Source: Isoperla grammatica (taxonomy: Eukaryota; Arthropoda; Insecta; Plecoptera; Perlodidae). From it: a DNA stretch of 64,000 nt. Position 1 is the first letter of the stretch; each line of letters opens with the position of its first letter. Below the pieces are notes generated by a model. The model saw only the letters and a list, made by a program, of their open reading frames with translations, was not told the DNA's origin and searched no databases. The stretch lies in assembly GCA_945910005.1 (NCBI GenBank), contig OX246747.1, positions 7,465,966-7,529,965 of the forward strand. The letters run 5' to 3'. Positions 1 through 11,027 of this stretch are shown one piece after another. Position numbers and translations under genes: made by a program.

Positions 1-1066
1 CAGGGCCACGTAGACCCCAGAAGGTGGTCTGGTAGTATGACCCCAGAAGGTGGTCTGGGAGTATCCAGGGCCACGCAGACCCCAGAAGGTGGTCTGGGAG
101 TATGACCCCAGAAGGTGGTCTGGGAGTATCCAGGGACACGCAGACCCCAGAAGGTGGTCTGGGAGTATCCAGGGCCACGCAGACCCCAGAAGGTGGTCTG
201 GGAGTATCCAGGGCCACGCAGACCCCAGATGGTGGTCTGGGAGTATCCAGGGCCACGCAGACCCTTAAAGGTGCTCTGGGAGACTTCAGGGCCACGAAGA
301 CCCCAGAAGGTGGTCTGGGAGTATCCAGGGCCACGCAGACCCCAGAAGGTGGTCTGGGAGTATGAACCCAGAAGGTGGTCTGGGAGTATCCAGGGATACG
401 CAGACCCCAGAAGGTGTCTGGGAGTATCCAGGGCCACGCAGACCCCAGAAGGTGGTCTGGGAGTATCCAGGGCCACGCAGACCCCAGAAGGTGGTCTGGG
501 AGTATCCAGGGCCACGCAGACCCCAGAAGGTGCTCTGGGAGACTTCAGGGCCACGAAGACCCCAGAAGGTGGTCTGGAGTATCCAGGGCCACGCAGACCC
601 CAGAAGGTGGTCTGGGAGTATCCAGGGCCACGCAGACCCCAGAAGGTGGTCTGGGAGTATCCAGGGCCACGCAGACCCCAGAAGGTGGTCCGGGAGTATC
701 CAGGGCCACGCAGACCCCAGAAGGTGGTCTGGGAGTATCCAGGGCCACGCAGACCCCAGAAGGTGGTCTGGGAGTATCCAGGGCCACGCAGACCCCAGAA
801 GGTGGTCTGGGAGTATCCAGGGCCACGCAGACCCCAGAAGGTGCTCTGGGAGACTTCAGGGCCACGAAGACCCCAGAAGGTGGTCTGGAGTATCCAGGGC
901 CACGCAGACCCCAGAAGGTGGTCTGGGAGTATCCAGGGCCACGCAGACCCCAGAAGGTGGTCTGGGAGTATCCAGGGCCACGCAGACCCCAGAAGGTGGT
1001 CTGGGAGTATCCAGGGCCACGCAGACCCCAGAAGGTGGTCTGGGAGTATCCAGGGCCACGCAGACC
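1..1066. repeat. 39-bp minisatellite, array 1 (runs off the window start)
   Basis: Tandem 39-bp units made of CCAGGGCCACGCAGACCCC followed by AGAAGGTGGTCTGGGAGTAT. Because 39 is divisible by 3 and the unit has no stop in any frame, all six frames stay open over long stretches; the + frame that matches the downstream splice donor reads a 13-residue repeat, VVWEYPGPRRPQK. Variant units include a 13-nt deletion (GAGTATGACCCC or GAGTATGAACCC), a 1-nt deletion (TCTGGAGTAT), a 3-nt deletion (AAGGTGTCTGG) and a GTGCTCTGGGAGACTTC form. Each unit contains CCCAGA and TCTGGG, which can pair as a 6-bp hairpin. The array starts upstream of the window. Confidence 0.97.
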
Positions 1067-1480
1067 TCCGATGCATTACTGGACTGTGGTAAGTTCATAT
1101 TCCTTTCCAGTTGCAGTAGTTCTGTTGATGTGATTTATCTCGCTGATGTAATAATATGTTATCACTTGTAAGTTCACCCCCGTATTACATTTTTGTTGCA
1201 GTCGTTCTGTTGATGTCATTCATATCGTTGATGTTATATGTCATCACATTTAATCTTTTGTTGCAGCCTACGGCCTACCCAGAAACAGCAACAATAGAGA
1301 CAAACCCAAGTAAGTTCTCACCTGTATTACTGTCGGGTTAAAGTCATTCTGTGAGTCATGTACTGATTCCAGCTTACAACAAAAACCAAACAATTTCGCT
1401 AAATTGTAGCATCTAAATAAATTGTGAGCAGCCATGCTGCTACTGACTACGTTTACACAAGTTAGCCACAGATTTGAACG
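1067..1480 (+). other. Inter-array block 1 with splice signals and 43-nt mini-exon
   Basis: A near-unique ~414-bp block that recurs five times. It completes the upstream array exon (reading PPMHYWTV) up to 1088, followed by donor GTAAGT at 1089. A TTTTGTTGCAG acceptor precedes a 43-nt candidate exon at 1267-1309 (PTAYPETATIETNP, ending in phase 1), followed by donor GTAAGT at 1310. A second TTTTTGTTGCAG at about 1190-1200 would open an exon that meets TGA within four codons. The ~170 bp after the mini-exon show no clear coding frame. Splicing is inferred from motifs and phase only. Confidence 0.7.
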
Positions 1481-2048
1481 AAGGTGGTCTGGGAGTATCC
1501 AGGGCCACGCAGACCCCAGAAGGTGCTCTGGGAGACTCCAGGGCCACGCAGACCCCAGAAGGTGGTCTGGGAGTATCCAGGGCCACGCAGACCCCAGAAG
1601 GTGGTCTGGGAGTATCCAGGGCCACGCAGACCCCAGAAGGTGGTCTGGGAGTATCCAGGGCCACGCAGACCCCAGAAGGTGGTCTGGGAGTATCCAGGGC
1701 CACGCAGACCCCAGAAGGTGGTCTGGGAGTATCCAGGGCCACGCAGACCCCAGAAGGTCGTCTGGGAGTATGACCCCAGAAGGTGGTCTGGGAGTATCCA
1801 GGGACACGCAGACCCCAGAAGGTGGTCTGGGAGTATCCAGAGCCACGCAGACCCCAGAAGGTGGTCTGGGAGTATCCAGGGCCACGCAGACCCTAGAAGG
1901 TGGTCTGGGAGTATCCAGGGCCACGCAGACCCCAGGAGGTGGTCTGGGAGTATCCAGGGCCACGCAGACCCCAGAAGGTAGTCTGGGAGTATCCAGGGCC
2001 ACGCAGACCCCAGAAGGTGGTCTGGGAGTATCCAGGGCCACGCAGACC
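1481..2048. repeat. 39-bp minisatellite, array 2
   Basis: Shortest array (~568 bp, about 14-15 units). It begins abruptly after GATTTGAACG, the same junction used by the other arrays. A point change makes CCC TAG at about 1893 in the frame that reaches the downstream donor, so the exit frame is open only over the last ~180 bp. One 13-nt-deleted unit lies at about 1768. Confidence 0.97.
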
Positions 2049-2462
2049 TCCGATGCATTACTGGACTGTGGTAAGTTCATATTCCTTTCCAGTTGCAGTA
2101 GTTCTGTTGATGTGATTTATCTCGCTGATGTAATAATATGTTATCACTTGTAAGTTCACCCCCGTATTACATTTTTGTTGCAGTCGTTCTGTTGATGTCA
2201 TTCATATCGTTGATGTTATATGTTATCACATTTAATCTTTTGTTGCAGCCTACGGCCTACCCGGAAACAGCAACAATAGAGACAAACCCAAGTAAGTTCT
2301 CACCTGTATTACTGTCGGGTTGAAGTCATTCTGTGAGTCATGTACTGATTCCAGCTTACGACAAAAAACAAACAATTTCGCTAAATTGTAGCATCCAAAT
2401 AAATTGTGAGCAGCCATGCTGCTACTGACTACGTTTACACAAGTTAGCCACAGATTTGAACG
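2049..2462 (+). other. Inter-array block 2 with splice signals and 43-nt mini-exon
   Basis: Copy of the block at 1067-1480 with only a few substitutions. The array exon ends at 2070 (GTG, then GTAAGT). The mini-exon is 2249-2291 with CCCGG in place of CCCAG. The donor follows at 2292. Same phase pattern as block 1. Confidence 0.7.
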
Positions 2463-5130
2463 AAAGTGGTCTGGGAGTATCCAGGGCCACGCAACCCCAG
2501 AAGGTGGTCTGGGAGTATCCAGGGCCACGCAGACCCCAGAAGGTGGTCTGGGAGTATCCAGGGCCACGCAGACCCCAGAAGGTGGTCTGGGAGTATGAAC
2601 CCAGAAGGTGGTCTGGGAGTATCCAGGGACACGCAGACCCCAGAAGGTGTCTGGGAGTATCCAGGGCCACGCAGACCCCAGAAGGTGGTCTGGGAGTATC
2701 CAGGGCCACGCAGACCCCAGAAGGTGGTCTGGGAGTATCCAGGGCCACGCAGACCCCAGAAGGTGCTCTGGGAGACTTCAGGGCCACGAAGACCCCAGAA
2801 GGTGGTCTGGAGTATCCAGGGCCACGCAGACCCCAGAAGGTGGTCTGGGAGTATCCAGGGCCACGCAGACCCCAGAAGGTGGTCTGGGAGTATGACCCCA
2901 GAAGGTGGTCTGGGAGTATCCAGGGACACGCAGACCCCAGACGGTGGTCTGGGAGTATCCAGGGCCACGCAGACCCCAGAAGGTGGTCTGGGAGTATCCA
3001 GGGCCACGCAGACCCCAGGAGGTGGTCTAGGAGTATGACCTCAGAAGGTGGTCTGGGAGTATCCAGGGCCACGCAGACCCCAGAAGGTGGTCTGGGAGTA
3101 TCCAAGGCCACGCAGACCCCAGAAGGTGCTCTGGGAGTATCCAGGGCCACGCAGACCCCAGAAGGTGCTCTGGGAGTATCCAGGGCCACGCAGACCCCAG
3201 AAGGTGGTCTGGGAGTATCCAGGGCCACGCAGACCCCAGAAGGTGGTCTGGGAGTATCCAGGGCCACGCAGACCCCAGAAGGTGGTCTAGGAGTATCCAG
3301 GGCCACGCAGACCCCAGAAGGTGGTCTGGGAGTATCCAGGGCCACGCAGACCCCAGAAGGTGGTCTAGGAGTATCCAGGGCCACGCAGACCCCAGAAGGT
3401 GGTCTGGGAGTATCCAGGGCCACGCAGACCCCAGAAGGTGGTCTGGGAATATCCAGGGCCACGCAGACCCCAGAAGGTGGTCTGGGAGTATCCAGGGCCG
3501 CGCAGACCCCAGAAGGTGGTCTTGGAGTATGAACCCAGAAGGTGGTCTGGGAGTATCCAGGGACACGCAGACCCCAGAAGGTGTCTGGGAGTATCCAGGG
3601 CCACGCAGACCCCAGAAGGTGCTCTGGGAGTATCCAGGGCCACGCAGACCCCAGAAGGTGCTCTGGGAGTATCCAGGGCCACGCAGACCCCAGAAGGTGG
3701 TCTGGGAGTATCCAGGGCCACGCAGACCCCAGAAGGTGGTCTGGGAGTATCCAGGGCCACGCAGACCCCAGAAGGTGGTCTAGGAGTATCCAGGGCCACG
3801 CAGACCCCAGAAGGTGGTCTGGGAGTATCCAGGGCCACGCAGACCCCAGAAGGTGGTCTAGGAGTATCCAAGGCCACGCAGACCCCAGACGGTGGTCTGG
3901 GAGTATCCAGGGCCACGCAGACCCCAGAAGGTGGTCTGGGAGTATCCAGGGCCACGCAGACCCCAGAAGGTGCTCTGGGAGACTTCAGGGCCACAAAGAC
4001 CCCAGAAGGTGGTCTGGGAGTATCCAGGGCCACGCAGACCCCAGAAGGTGCTCTGGGAGACTTCAGGGCCACGAAGACCCCAGAAGGTGGTCTGGGAGTA
4101 TCCAGGGCCACGCAGACCCCAGAAGGTGGTCTTGGAGTATGAACCCAGAAGGTGGTCTGGGAATATCCAGGGACACGCAGACCCCAGAAGGTGCTCTGGG
4201 AGACTTCAGGGCCACGAAGACCCCAGAAGGTGGTCTGGAGTATCCAGGGCCACGCAGACCCCAGAAGGTGGTCTGGGAGTATCCAGGGCCACGCAGACCT
4301 TAGAAGGTGGTCTGGGAGTATGACCCCAGAAGGTGGTCTGGGAGTATCCAGGGACACGCAGACCCCAGACGGTGGTCTGGGAGTATCCAAGGCCACGCAG
4401 ACCCCAGAAGGTGGTCTGGGAGTATCCAGGGCCACGCAGACCCCAGGAGGTGGTCTAGGAGTATGACCTCAGAAGGTGGTCTGGGAGTATCCAGGGCCAC
4501 GCAGACCCCAGAAGGTGGTCTGGGAGTATCCAGGGCCACGCAGACCCCAAAAGGTGGTCTGGGAGTATCCAGGGCCACGCAGACCCCAGAAGGTGCTCTG
4601 GGAGTATCCAGGGCCACGCAGACCCCAGAAGGTGGTCTGGGAGTATCCAGGGCCACGCAGACCCCAGAAGGTGGTCTGGGAGTATCCAGGGCCACGCAGA
4701 CCCCAGAAGGTGGTCTGGGAGTATCCAGGGCCACGCAGACCCCAGAAGGTGGTCTGGGAGTATCCAGGGCCACGCAGACCCCAGAAGGTGGTCTGGGAGT
4801 ATCCAGGGCCACGCAGACCCCAGAAGGTGGTCTGGGAGTATCCAGGGCCACGCAGACCCCAGAAGGTGGTCTGGGAGTATCCAGGGCCACGCAGACCCCA
4901 GAAGGTGCTCTGGGAGACTTCACGGCCACGAAGACCCCAGAAGGTGGTCTGGAGTATCCAGGGCCACGCAGACCCCAGAAGGTGGTCTGGGAGAATCCAG
5001 GGCCACGCAGACCCCAGAAGGTGGTCTGGGAGTATCCAGGGCCACGCAGACCCCAGAAGGTGGTCTGGGAGTATCCAGGGCCACGCAGACCCCAGAAGGT
5101 GGTCTGGGAGTATCCAGGGCCACGCAGACC
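2463..5130. repeat. 39-bp minisatellite, array 3 (longest)
   Basis: About 2.67 kb, close to 68 units. It contains several 13-nt-deleted units, extra GTGCTCTGGG units, and CTAGGAGTAT variants that put TAG into one frame. The frame that reaches the downstream donor is open from about 4300 (after CCT TAG at 4297) to 5152. Sub-blocks are shared with arrays 1 and 4, showing duplication of multi-unit segments and not only of single units. Confidence 0.97.
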
Positions 5131-5544
5131 TCCGATGCATTACTGGACTGTGGTAAGTTCATATTCCTTTCCAGTTGCAGTAGTTCTGTTGATGTGATTT
5201 ATCTCGCTGATGTAATAATATGTTATCACTTGTAAGTTCACCCCCGTATTACATTTTTGTTGCAGTCGTTCTGTTGATGTCATTCATATCGTTGATGTTA
5301 TATGTTATCACATTTAATCTTTTGTTGCAGCCTACGGCCTACCCAGAAACAGCAACAATAGAGACAAACCCAAGTAAGTTCTCACCTGTATTACTGTCGG
5401 GTTAAAGTCATTCTGTGAGTCATGTACTGATTCCAGCTTACGACAAAAAACAAACAATTTCGCTAAATTGTAGCATCTAAATAAATTGTGAGCAGCCATG
5501 CTGCTACTGACTACGTTTACACAAGTAAGCCACAGATTTGAACG
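5131..5544 (+). other. Inter-array block 3 with splice signals and 43-nt mini-exon
   Basis: Third copy of the ~414-bp block. The array exon ends at 5152, the mini-exon is 5331-5373, and donors GTAAGT lie at 5153 and 5374. It differs from blocks 1, 2, 4 and 5 at only a few positions, for example ACAAGTAAGCC where the others have ACAAGTTAGCC. Confidence 0.7.
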
Positions 5545-7383
5545 AAGGTGGTCTGGGAGTATCCAGGGTCACGCAGACCCCAGAAGGTGCTCTGGGAGAC
5601 TCCAGGGCCACGCAGACCCCAGAAGGTGGTCTGGGAGTATCCAGGGCCACGCAGACCCCAGAAGGTGGTCTGGGAGTATCCAGGGCCACGCAGACCCCAG
5701 AAGGTGGTCTGGGAGTATCCAGGGCCACGCAGACCCCAGAAGGTGGTCTGGGAGTATCCAGGGCCACGCAGACCCCAGAAGGTGGTCTGGGAGTATCCAG
5801 GGCCACGCAGACCCCAGAAGGTGGTCTGGGAGTATCCAGGGCCACGTAGACCCCAGAAGGTGGTCTGGTAGTATGACCCCAGAAGGTGGTCTGGGAGTAT
5901 CCAGGGCCACGCAGACCCCAGAAGGTGGTCTGGGAGTATGACCCCAGAAGGTGGTCTGGGAGTATCCAGGGACACGCAGACCCCAGAAGGTGGTCTGGGA
6001 GTATCCAGGGCCACGCAGACCCCAGAAGGTGGTCTGGGAGTATCCAGGGCCACGCAGACCCCAGAAGGTGGTCTGGGAGTATCCAGGGCCACGCAGACCC
6101 CAGAAGGTGCTCTGGGAGACTTCAGGGCCACGAAGACCCCAGAAGGTGGTCTGGGAGTATCCAGGGCCACGCAGACCCCAGAAGGTGGTCTGGGAGTATG
6201 AACCCAGAAGGTGGTCTGGGAGTATCCAGGGACACGCAGACCCCAGAAGGTGTCTGGGAGTATCCAGGGCCACGCAGACCCCAGAAGGTGGTCTGGGAGT
6301 ATCCAGGGCCACGCAGACCCCAGAAGGTGGTCTGGGAGTATCCAGGGCCACGCAGACCCCAGAAGGTGCTCTGGGAGACTTCAGTGCCACGAAGACCCCA
6401 GAAGGTGGTCTGGAGTATCCAGGGCCACGCAGACCCCAGAAGGTGGTCTGGGAGTATCCAGGGCCACGCAGACCCCAGAAGGTGGTCTGGGAGTATGACC
6501 CCAGAAGGTGGTCTGGGAGTATCCAAGGACACGCAGACCCCAGACGGTGGTCTGGGAGTATCCAGGGCCACGCAGACCCCAGAAGGTGGTCTGGGAGTAT
6601 CCAGGGCCACGCAGACCCCAGGAGGTGGTCTAGGAGTATGACCTCAGAAGGTGGTCTGGGAGTATCCAGGGCAACGCAGACCCCAGAAGGTGGTCTGGGA
6701 GTATCCAGGGCCACGCAGACCCCAGAAGGTGGTCTGGGAGTATCCAGGGCCACGCAGACCCCAGAAGGTGCTCTGGGAGTATCCAGGGCCACGCAGACCC
6801 CAGAAGGTGGTCTGGGAGTATCCAGGGCCACGCAGACCCCAGAAGGTGGTCTGGGAGTATCCAGGGCCACGCAGACCCCAGAAGGTGGTCTGGGAGTAAC
6901 CAGGGCCACGCAGACCCCAGAAGGTGGTCTGGGAGTATCCAGGGCCACGCAGACCCCAGAAGGTGGTCTGGGAGTATCCAGGGCCACGCAGACCCCAGAA
7001 GGTGGTCTGGGAGTATCCAGGGCCACGCAGACCCCAGAAGGTGGTCTGGGAGTATCCAGGGCCACGCAGACTCCAGAAGGTGGTCTGGGAGTATCCAGGG
7101 CCACGCAGACCCCAGGAGGTGGTCTGGGAGTATCCAGGGCCACGCAGACCCCAGAAGGTGGTCTGGGAGTATCCAGGGCCACGCAGACCCCAGAAGGTGC
7201 TCTGGGAGACTTCAGGGCCACGAAGACCCCAGAAGGTGGTCTGGAGTATCCAGGGCCACGCAGACCCCAGAAGGTGGTCTGGGAGTATCCAGGGCCACGC
7301 AGACCCCAGAAGGTGGTCTGGGAGTATCCAGGGCCACGCAGACCCCAGAAGGTGGTCTGGGAGTATCCAGGGCCACGCAGACC
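5545..7383. repeat. 39-bp minisatellite, array 4
   Basis: About 1.84 kb, roughly 47 units. Bases 5837 to about 6491 repeat window bases 1 to about 655 in the same unit order, with a constant offset of 5836 and the same rare variants (CACGTAGACC, GGTAGTATGACC, the 13-nt deletions). The frame reaching the donor is open from about 5951 to 7405, nearly 490 codons. Confidence 0.97.
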
Positions 7384-7797
7384 TCCGATGCATTACTGGA
7401 CTGTGGTAAGTTCATATTCCTTTCCAGTTGCAGTAGTTCTGTTGATGTGATTTATCTCGCTGATGTAATAATATGTTATCACTTGTAAGTTCACCCCCGT
7501 ATTACATTTTTGTTGCAGTCGTTCTGTTGATGTCATTCATATCGTTGATGTTATATGTTATCACATTTAATCTTTTGTTGCAGCCTACGGCCTACCAAGA
7601 AACAGCAACAATAGAGACAAACCCAAGTAAGTTCTCACCTGTATTACTGTCGGGTTAAAGTCATTCTGTGAGTCATGTACTGATTCCAGCTTACGACAAA
7701 AAACAAACAATTTCGCTAAATTGTAGCATCTAAATAAATTGTGAGCAGCCATGCTGCTACTGACTACGTTTACACAAGTTAGCCACAGATTTGAACC
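7384..7797 (+). other. Inter-array block 4 with splice signals and 43-nt mini-exon
   Basis: Fourth copy of the block. The array exon ends at 7405. The mini-exon is 7584-7626 and has CCAAGAAAC where other copies have CCCAGAAAC, a change from proline to glutamine in the supported frame. The donor is at 7627. It ends TTGAACC in place of TTGAACG before the next array. Confidence 0.7.
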
Positions 7798-9037
7798 AAG
7801 GTGGTCTGGGAGTATCCAGGGCCACGCAGACCCCAGAAGGTGCTCTGGGAGTATGAACCCAGAAGGTGGTCTGGGAGTATCCAGGGACACGCAGACCCCA
7901 GAAGGTGGTCTGGGAGTATCTAGGGCCACGCAGACCCCAGAAGGTGGTCTGGGAGTATCCAGGGCCACGCAGACCCCAGAAGGTGGTCTGGGAGTATCCA
8001 GGGCCACGCAGACCCCAGAAGGTGGTCTGGGAGTATCCAGGGCCACGCAGACCCCAGAAGGTGGTCTGGGAGTATCCAGGGCCACGCAGACCCCAGAAGG
8101 TGGTCTGGGAGTATCCAGGGCAACGCAGACCCCAGAAGGTGGTCTGGGAGTATCCAGGGCCACGCAGACCCCAGAAGGTGGTCTGGGAGTATCCAGGGCC
8201 ACGCAGACCCCAGAAGGTGGTCTGGGAGTATCCAGGGCCACGCAGACCCCAGAAGGTGGTCTGGGAGTATCCAGGGCTACGCAGACCCAAGAAGGTGGTC
8301 TGGGAGTATCCAGGGCCACGCAGACCCCAGAAGGTGGTCTGGGAGTATCCAGGGCCACGCAGACCCCAGAAGGTGGTCTGGGAGTATCTAGGGCCACGCA
8401 GACCCCAGAAGGTGGTCTGGGAGTATGACCCCAGAAGGTGGTCTGGGAGTATGACCCCAGAAGGTGGTCTGGGAGTATCCAGGGACACGCAGACCCCAGA
8501 AGGTGGTCTGGGAGTATCCAGGGCCACGCAGACCCCAGAAGGTGGTCTGGGAGTATCCAGGGCCACGCAGACCCCAGAAGGTGCTCTGGGAGACTCCAGG
8601 GCCACGCAGACCCCAGAAGGTGGTCTGGAGTATCCAGGGCCACGCAGACCCCAGAAGGTGCTCTGGGAGTATCCAGGGCCACGCAGTCCCCAGAAGGTGG
8701 TCTGGAGTATCCAGGGCCACGCAGTTCCCAGAAGGTGCTCTGGGAGTATCCAGGGCCACGCAGACCCCAGAAGGTGCTCTGGGAGACTCCAGGGCCACGC
8801 AGACCCCAGAAGGTGGTCTGGAGTATCCAGGGCCACGCAGACCCCAGAAGGTGCTCTGGGAGTATCCAGGGCCACGCAGTCCCCAGAAGGTGGTCTGGGA
8901 GTATCCAGGGCCACGCAGACCCCAGAAGGTGGTCTGGGAGTATCCAGACCACGCAGACCCCAGAAGGTGGTCTGGGAGTATCCAGGGCCACGCAGACCCC
9001 AGAAGGTGGTCTGGGAGTATCCAGGGCCACGCAGACC
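7798..9037. repeat. 39-bp minisatellite, array 5
   Basis: About 1.24 kb, roughly 32 units. The frame entering the downstream donor is open from about 7863 to 9059 and passes through several 13-nt and 1-nt deletions, so the 13-residue repeat switches among its three + frames on the way. This is the last array. The sequence after block 5 shows the ancestral junction TTGAACGACTTTTAC without minisatellite. Confidence 0.97.
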
Positions 9038-9452
9038 TCCGATGCATTACTGGACTGTGGTAAGTTCATATTCCTTTCCAGTTGCAGTAGTTCTGTTGAT
9101 GTGATTTATCTCGCTGATGTAATAATATGTTATCACTTGTAAGTTCACCCCCGTATTACATTTTTGTTGCAGTCGTTCTGTTGATGTCATTCATATCGTT
9201 GATGTTATATGTTATCACATTTAATCTTTTGTTGCAGCCTACGGCCTACCCGGAAACAGCAACAATAGAGACAAACCCAAGTAAGTTCTCACCTGTATTA
9301 CTGTCTGGTTGAAGTCATTCTGTGAGTCATGTACTGATTCCAGCTTATGACAAAAAACAAATAATTTCGCTAAATTGTAGCATCCAAATAAATTGTGAGC
9401 AGCCATGCTGCTACTGACGACGTTTACACAAGTTAGCCACAGATTTGAACGA
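9038..9452 (+). other. Inter-array block 5 with splice signals and 43-nt mini-exon
   Basis: Last block. The array exon ends at 9059, and the mini-exon is 9238-9280 with donor GTAAGT at 9281. The mini-exon ends with one base of a codon. The next strong acceptor that keeps the frame open is at 11027 and supplies the two missing bases. This makes the last array, the mini-exon and the exon at 11028-11129 a phase-consistent chain on the + strand. Confidence 0.7.
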
Positions 9453-10104
9453 CTTTTACATCCCCCAACTTAGAAACTTGAGACCTTTTGATTGGCAGAA
9501 ATGGCAAGATAGACAAACAACAACAAACCGGGGCCGCAGTGCAGCCGATTTGGGATTGGCAATCGGTTGTGGTATTCGCACAGCGGAAGTATGAAATGAA
9601 TCAACCTCCACTCTACTTTCCCAGTTCCCCTGGCACACACACACACGTATGTTGCGCTCAGATAGCGCCAGCGGTCAGTCTGGCTTCATTGGCCACGGCC
9701 TGCAATGGATCTGTGGCTTCTGTGACCCTGGTCACGGCCCGACCGACAACTCAACGCAAAAGGGTGACTAGACGTCCCGAAAAATGCGGGAAAGTCCCGA
9801 ATTTGGCACAAGTGTCCCGTGTCATGAAATGTTTAATTTCGGGACATCTTTTGTCCCGAAATTGGTAAATTCACGATTTTCTTGAATATCTGGTTGTAAA
9901 ATTACAAATTTCAACTAAGAAAAAACAAAGAAGAGAAGCGGTCAGTGGTAAATTTGTAATTCGAGCGCCGCCACAAATGGCAGTCTTTTGTGAAGACAGT
10001 CTTATTCGCTCGCGCTTCCCTAGCAGAGCGCTAGCGTGCAATGCAGCGGCAAGGCACGGCTACACCGCTATTAATATGGAATAAAAATAAACAAAATTTA
10101 ATTT
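9453..10104. other. Intronic sequence with fragments of unclear origin
   Basis: No gene is supported here. An open stretch at 9488-9868 is probably chance. At 9768-9866 three or four copies of CCCGAAA/TCCCG-type motifs surround GTGACTAGACGTCCCG. This resembles the GTGACCATCCGTCCC sequence at 24418, and similar sequences are common at ends of non-autonomous hAT-type elements. There is a short CA run at 9638. The region would lie inside the intron between 9281 and 11027. Confidence 0.4.
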
Positions 10105-10322
10105 TAGCAGCTAAGATTAGGTGCGATTCACTCCACCAATCTTCCTCTATGGCAGACATGTAAATACTGGCATTGTAGGTCGAAGTTTACATCTACCGTC
10201 GCCGCTGTAAGCAGCTGAGGTTAGGTCCGATTCACTCCACCAATCCTCCTCTATGGCAGACATGTAAATACTGGCATTGTAGGTCGAAGTTTACATCTAC
10301 CCTCGCCGCTGTAAGCAGCTGA
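10105..10322. repeat. Tandem duplication of ~104 bp, third partial copy at 10717-10783
   Basis: Two copies of a unit starting GCAGCTGAGGTTAGGTCCG and ending TACCSTCGCCGCTGTAA lie at about 10105-10208 and 10209-10318. A third, 3'-divergent copy starts at 10717 directly after the retroposon at 10323-10716, so that retroposon interrupted a tandem array. The function is unknown. Confidence 0.8.
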
Positions 10323-10716
10323 TGATGATGATGATTATTGGGGCTTAACGTCTCATATTTATGCAACGATGGCTAATCGAGACGATGAGCGGGTGATAAT
10401 GAAGATGAGAAAGATGATAATGAAGAATAAAGCCACATCCGAATCAGATCCATTGTAGGCCTACGTCGCGTGAGTCGTCATACGGGAGTCCAGCAAGGGA
10501 GGGCAGGGCCAAGTGGGAGGAGAAATTTTCAATGGGTCAGTGGGGGGGGGGGGGGGGGAAAGGGGATTGGGGTGTGGACTGCACTTCGTCTGACTTCTCC
10601 TCCTCGACCAGTCCGGCTTGGGTGGCCAGAAGCATACGCTCCCGCCGGCATAGCTCTCGGGATCAACAAAGCACGCAAACCTGCCCAACACGATAAGGTG
10701 GCAGTCCCTAGGCAGG
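10323..10716 (-). mobile_element. Family R retroposon, long form with head I, full length
   Basis: I use 'family R' for a short retroposon found about 17 times here. On the - strand it starts CCTGCCCAGGGACTGC (here CCTGCCTAGGG), carries a ~150-bp head I (GTTGATCCCGAGAGCTATGCC, TGGTCGAGGAGGAG), a run of C, a ~190-bp middle, and ends GACGTTAAGCCCC plus AATC-type tail repeats. The 5' end can fold (CCTGC/GCAGG outside CCACC/GGTGG). Target duplications GTAAGCAGCTGA lie at 10311-10322 and 10717-10728. There is no poly-A. The + strand run of G in this copy is about 18 long. Head I resembles 5' UTRs of RTE-like LINEs from memory; no tRNA promoter boxes are obvious. Confidence 0.9.
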
Positions 10717-11027
10717 GTAAGCAGCTGAGGTTAGGTCCGATTCACTCCACCAATCCAATCCTCCTCTATGGAAGACATGTTAATATTTTAATTTACAACC
10801 TTTTACTATTATTTTATCAGTTTTTTAATTTGACAATGTATAATTACGATGGGTATAACATATTACGCTTGTTGTTATAATATTGGCATTCACTATAAAG
10901 ATGGCACGTAAAAAGTGCATGCTCCATATTATTTGGTTGAGTCTATAAAATACCATTAACTAAAAACATATTTGTTTATTAGCACGGCTCTCTAGTCTCT
11001 AATAATCAACTGGATTTTTCATTGCAG

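Noticed and set aside
1..9037. CRISPR-like array
   Set aside because: The units are contiguous tandem repeats without unique spacers, in a eukaryotic setting.
1..9060. Dozens of long overlapping ORFs (up to ~550 codons) on both strands
   Set aside because: They arise because the 39-bp unit lacks stops in all six frames. Only the + frame that meets the splice donors has supporting context.
9456..9868. ORF pair at 9.46-9.87 kb as a gene
   Set aside because: Opposed open frames without motifs, within an intron-like interval bearing transposon-end sequences.
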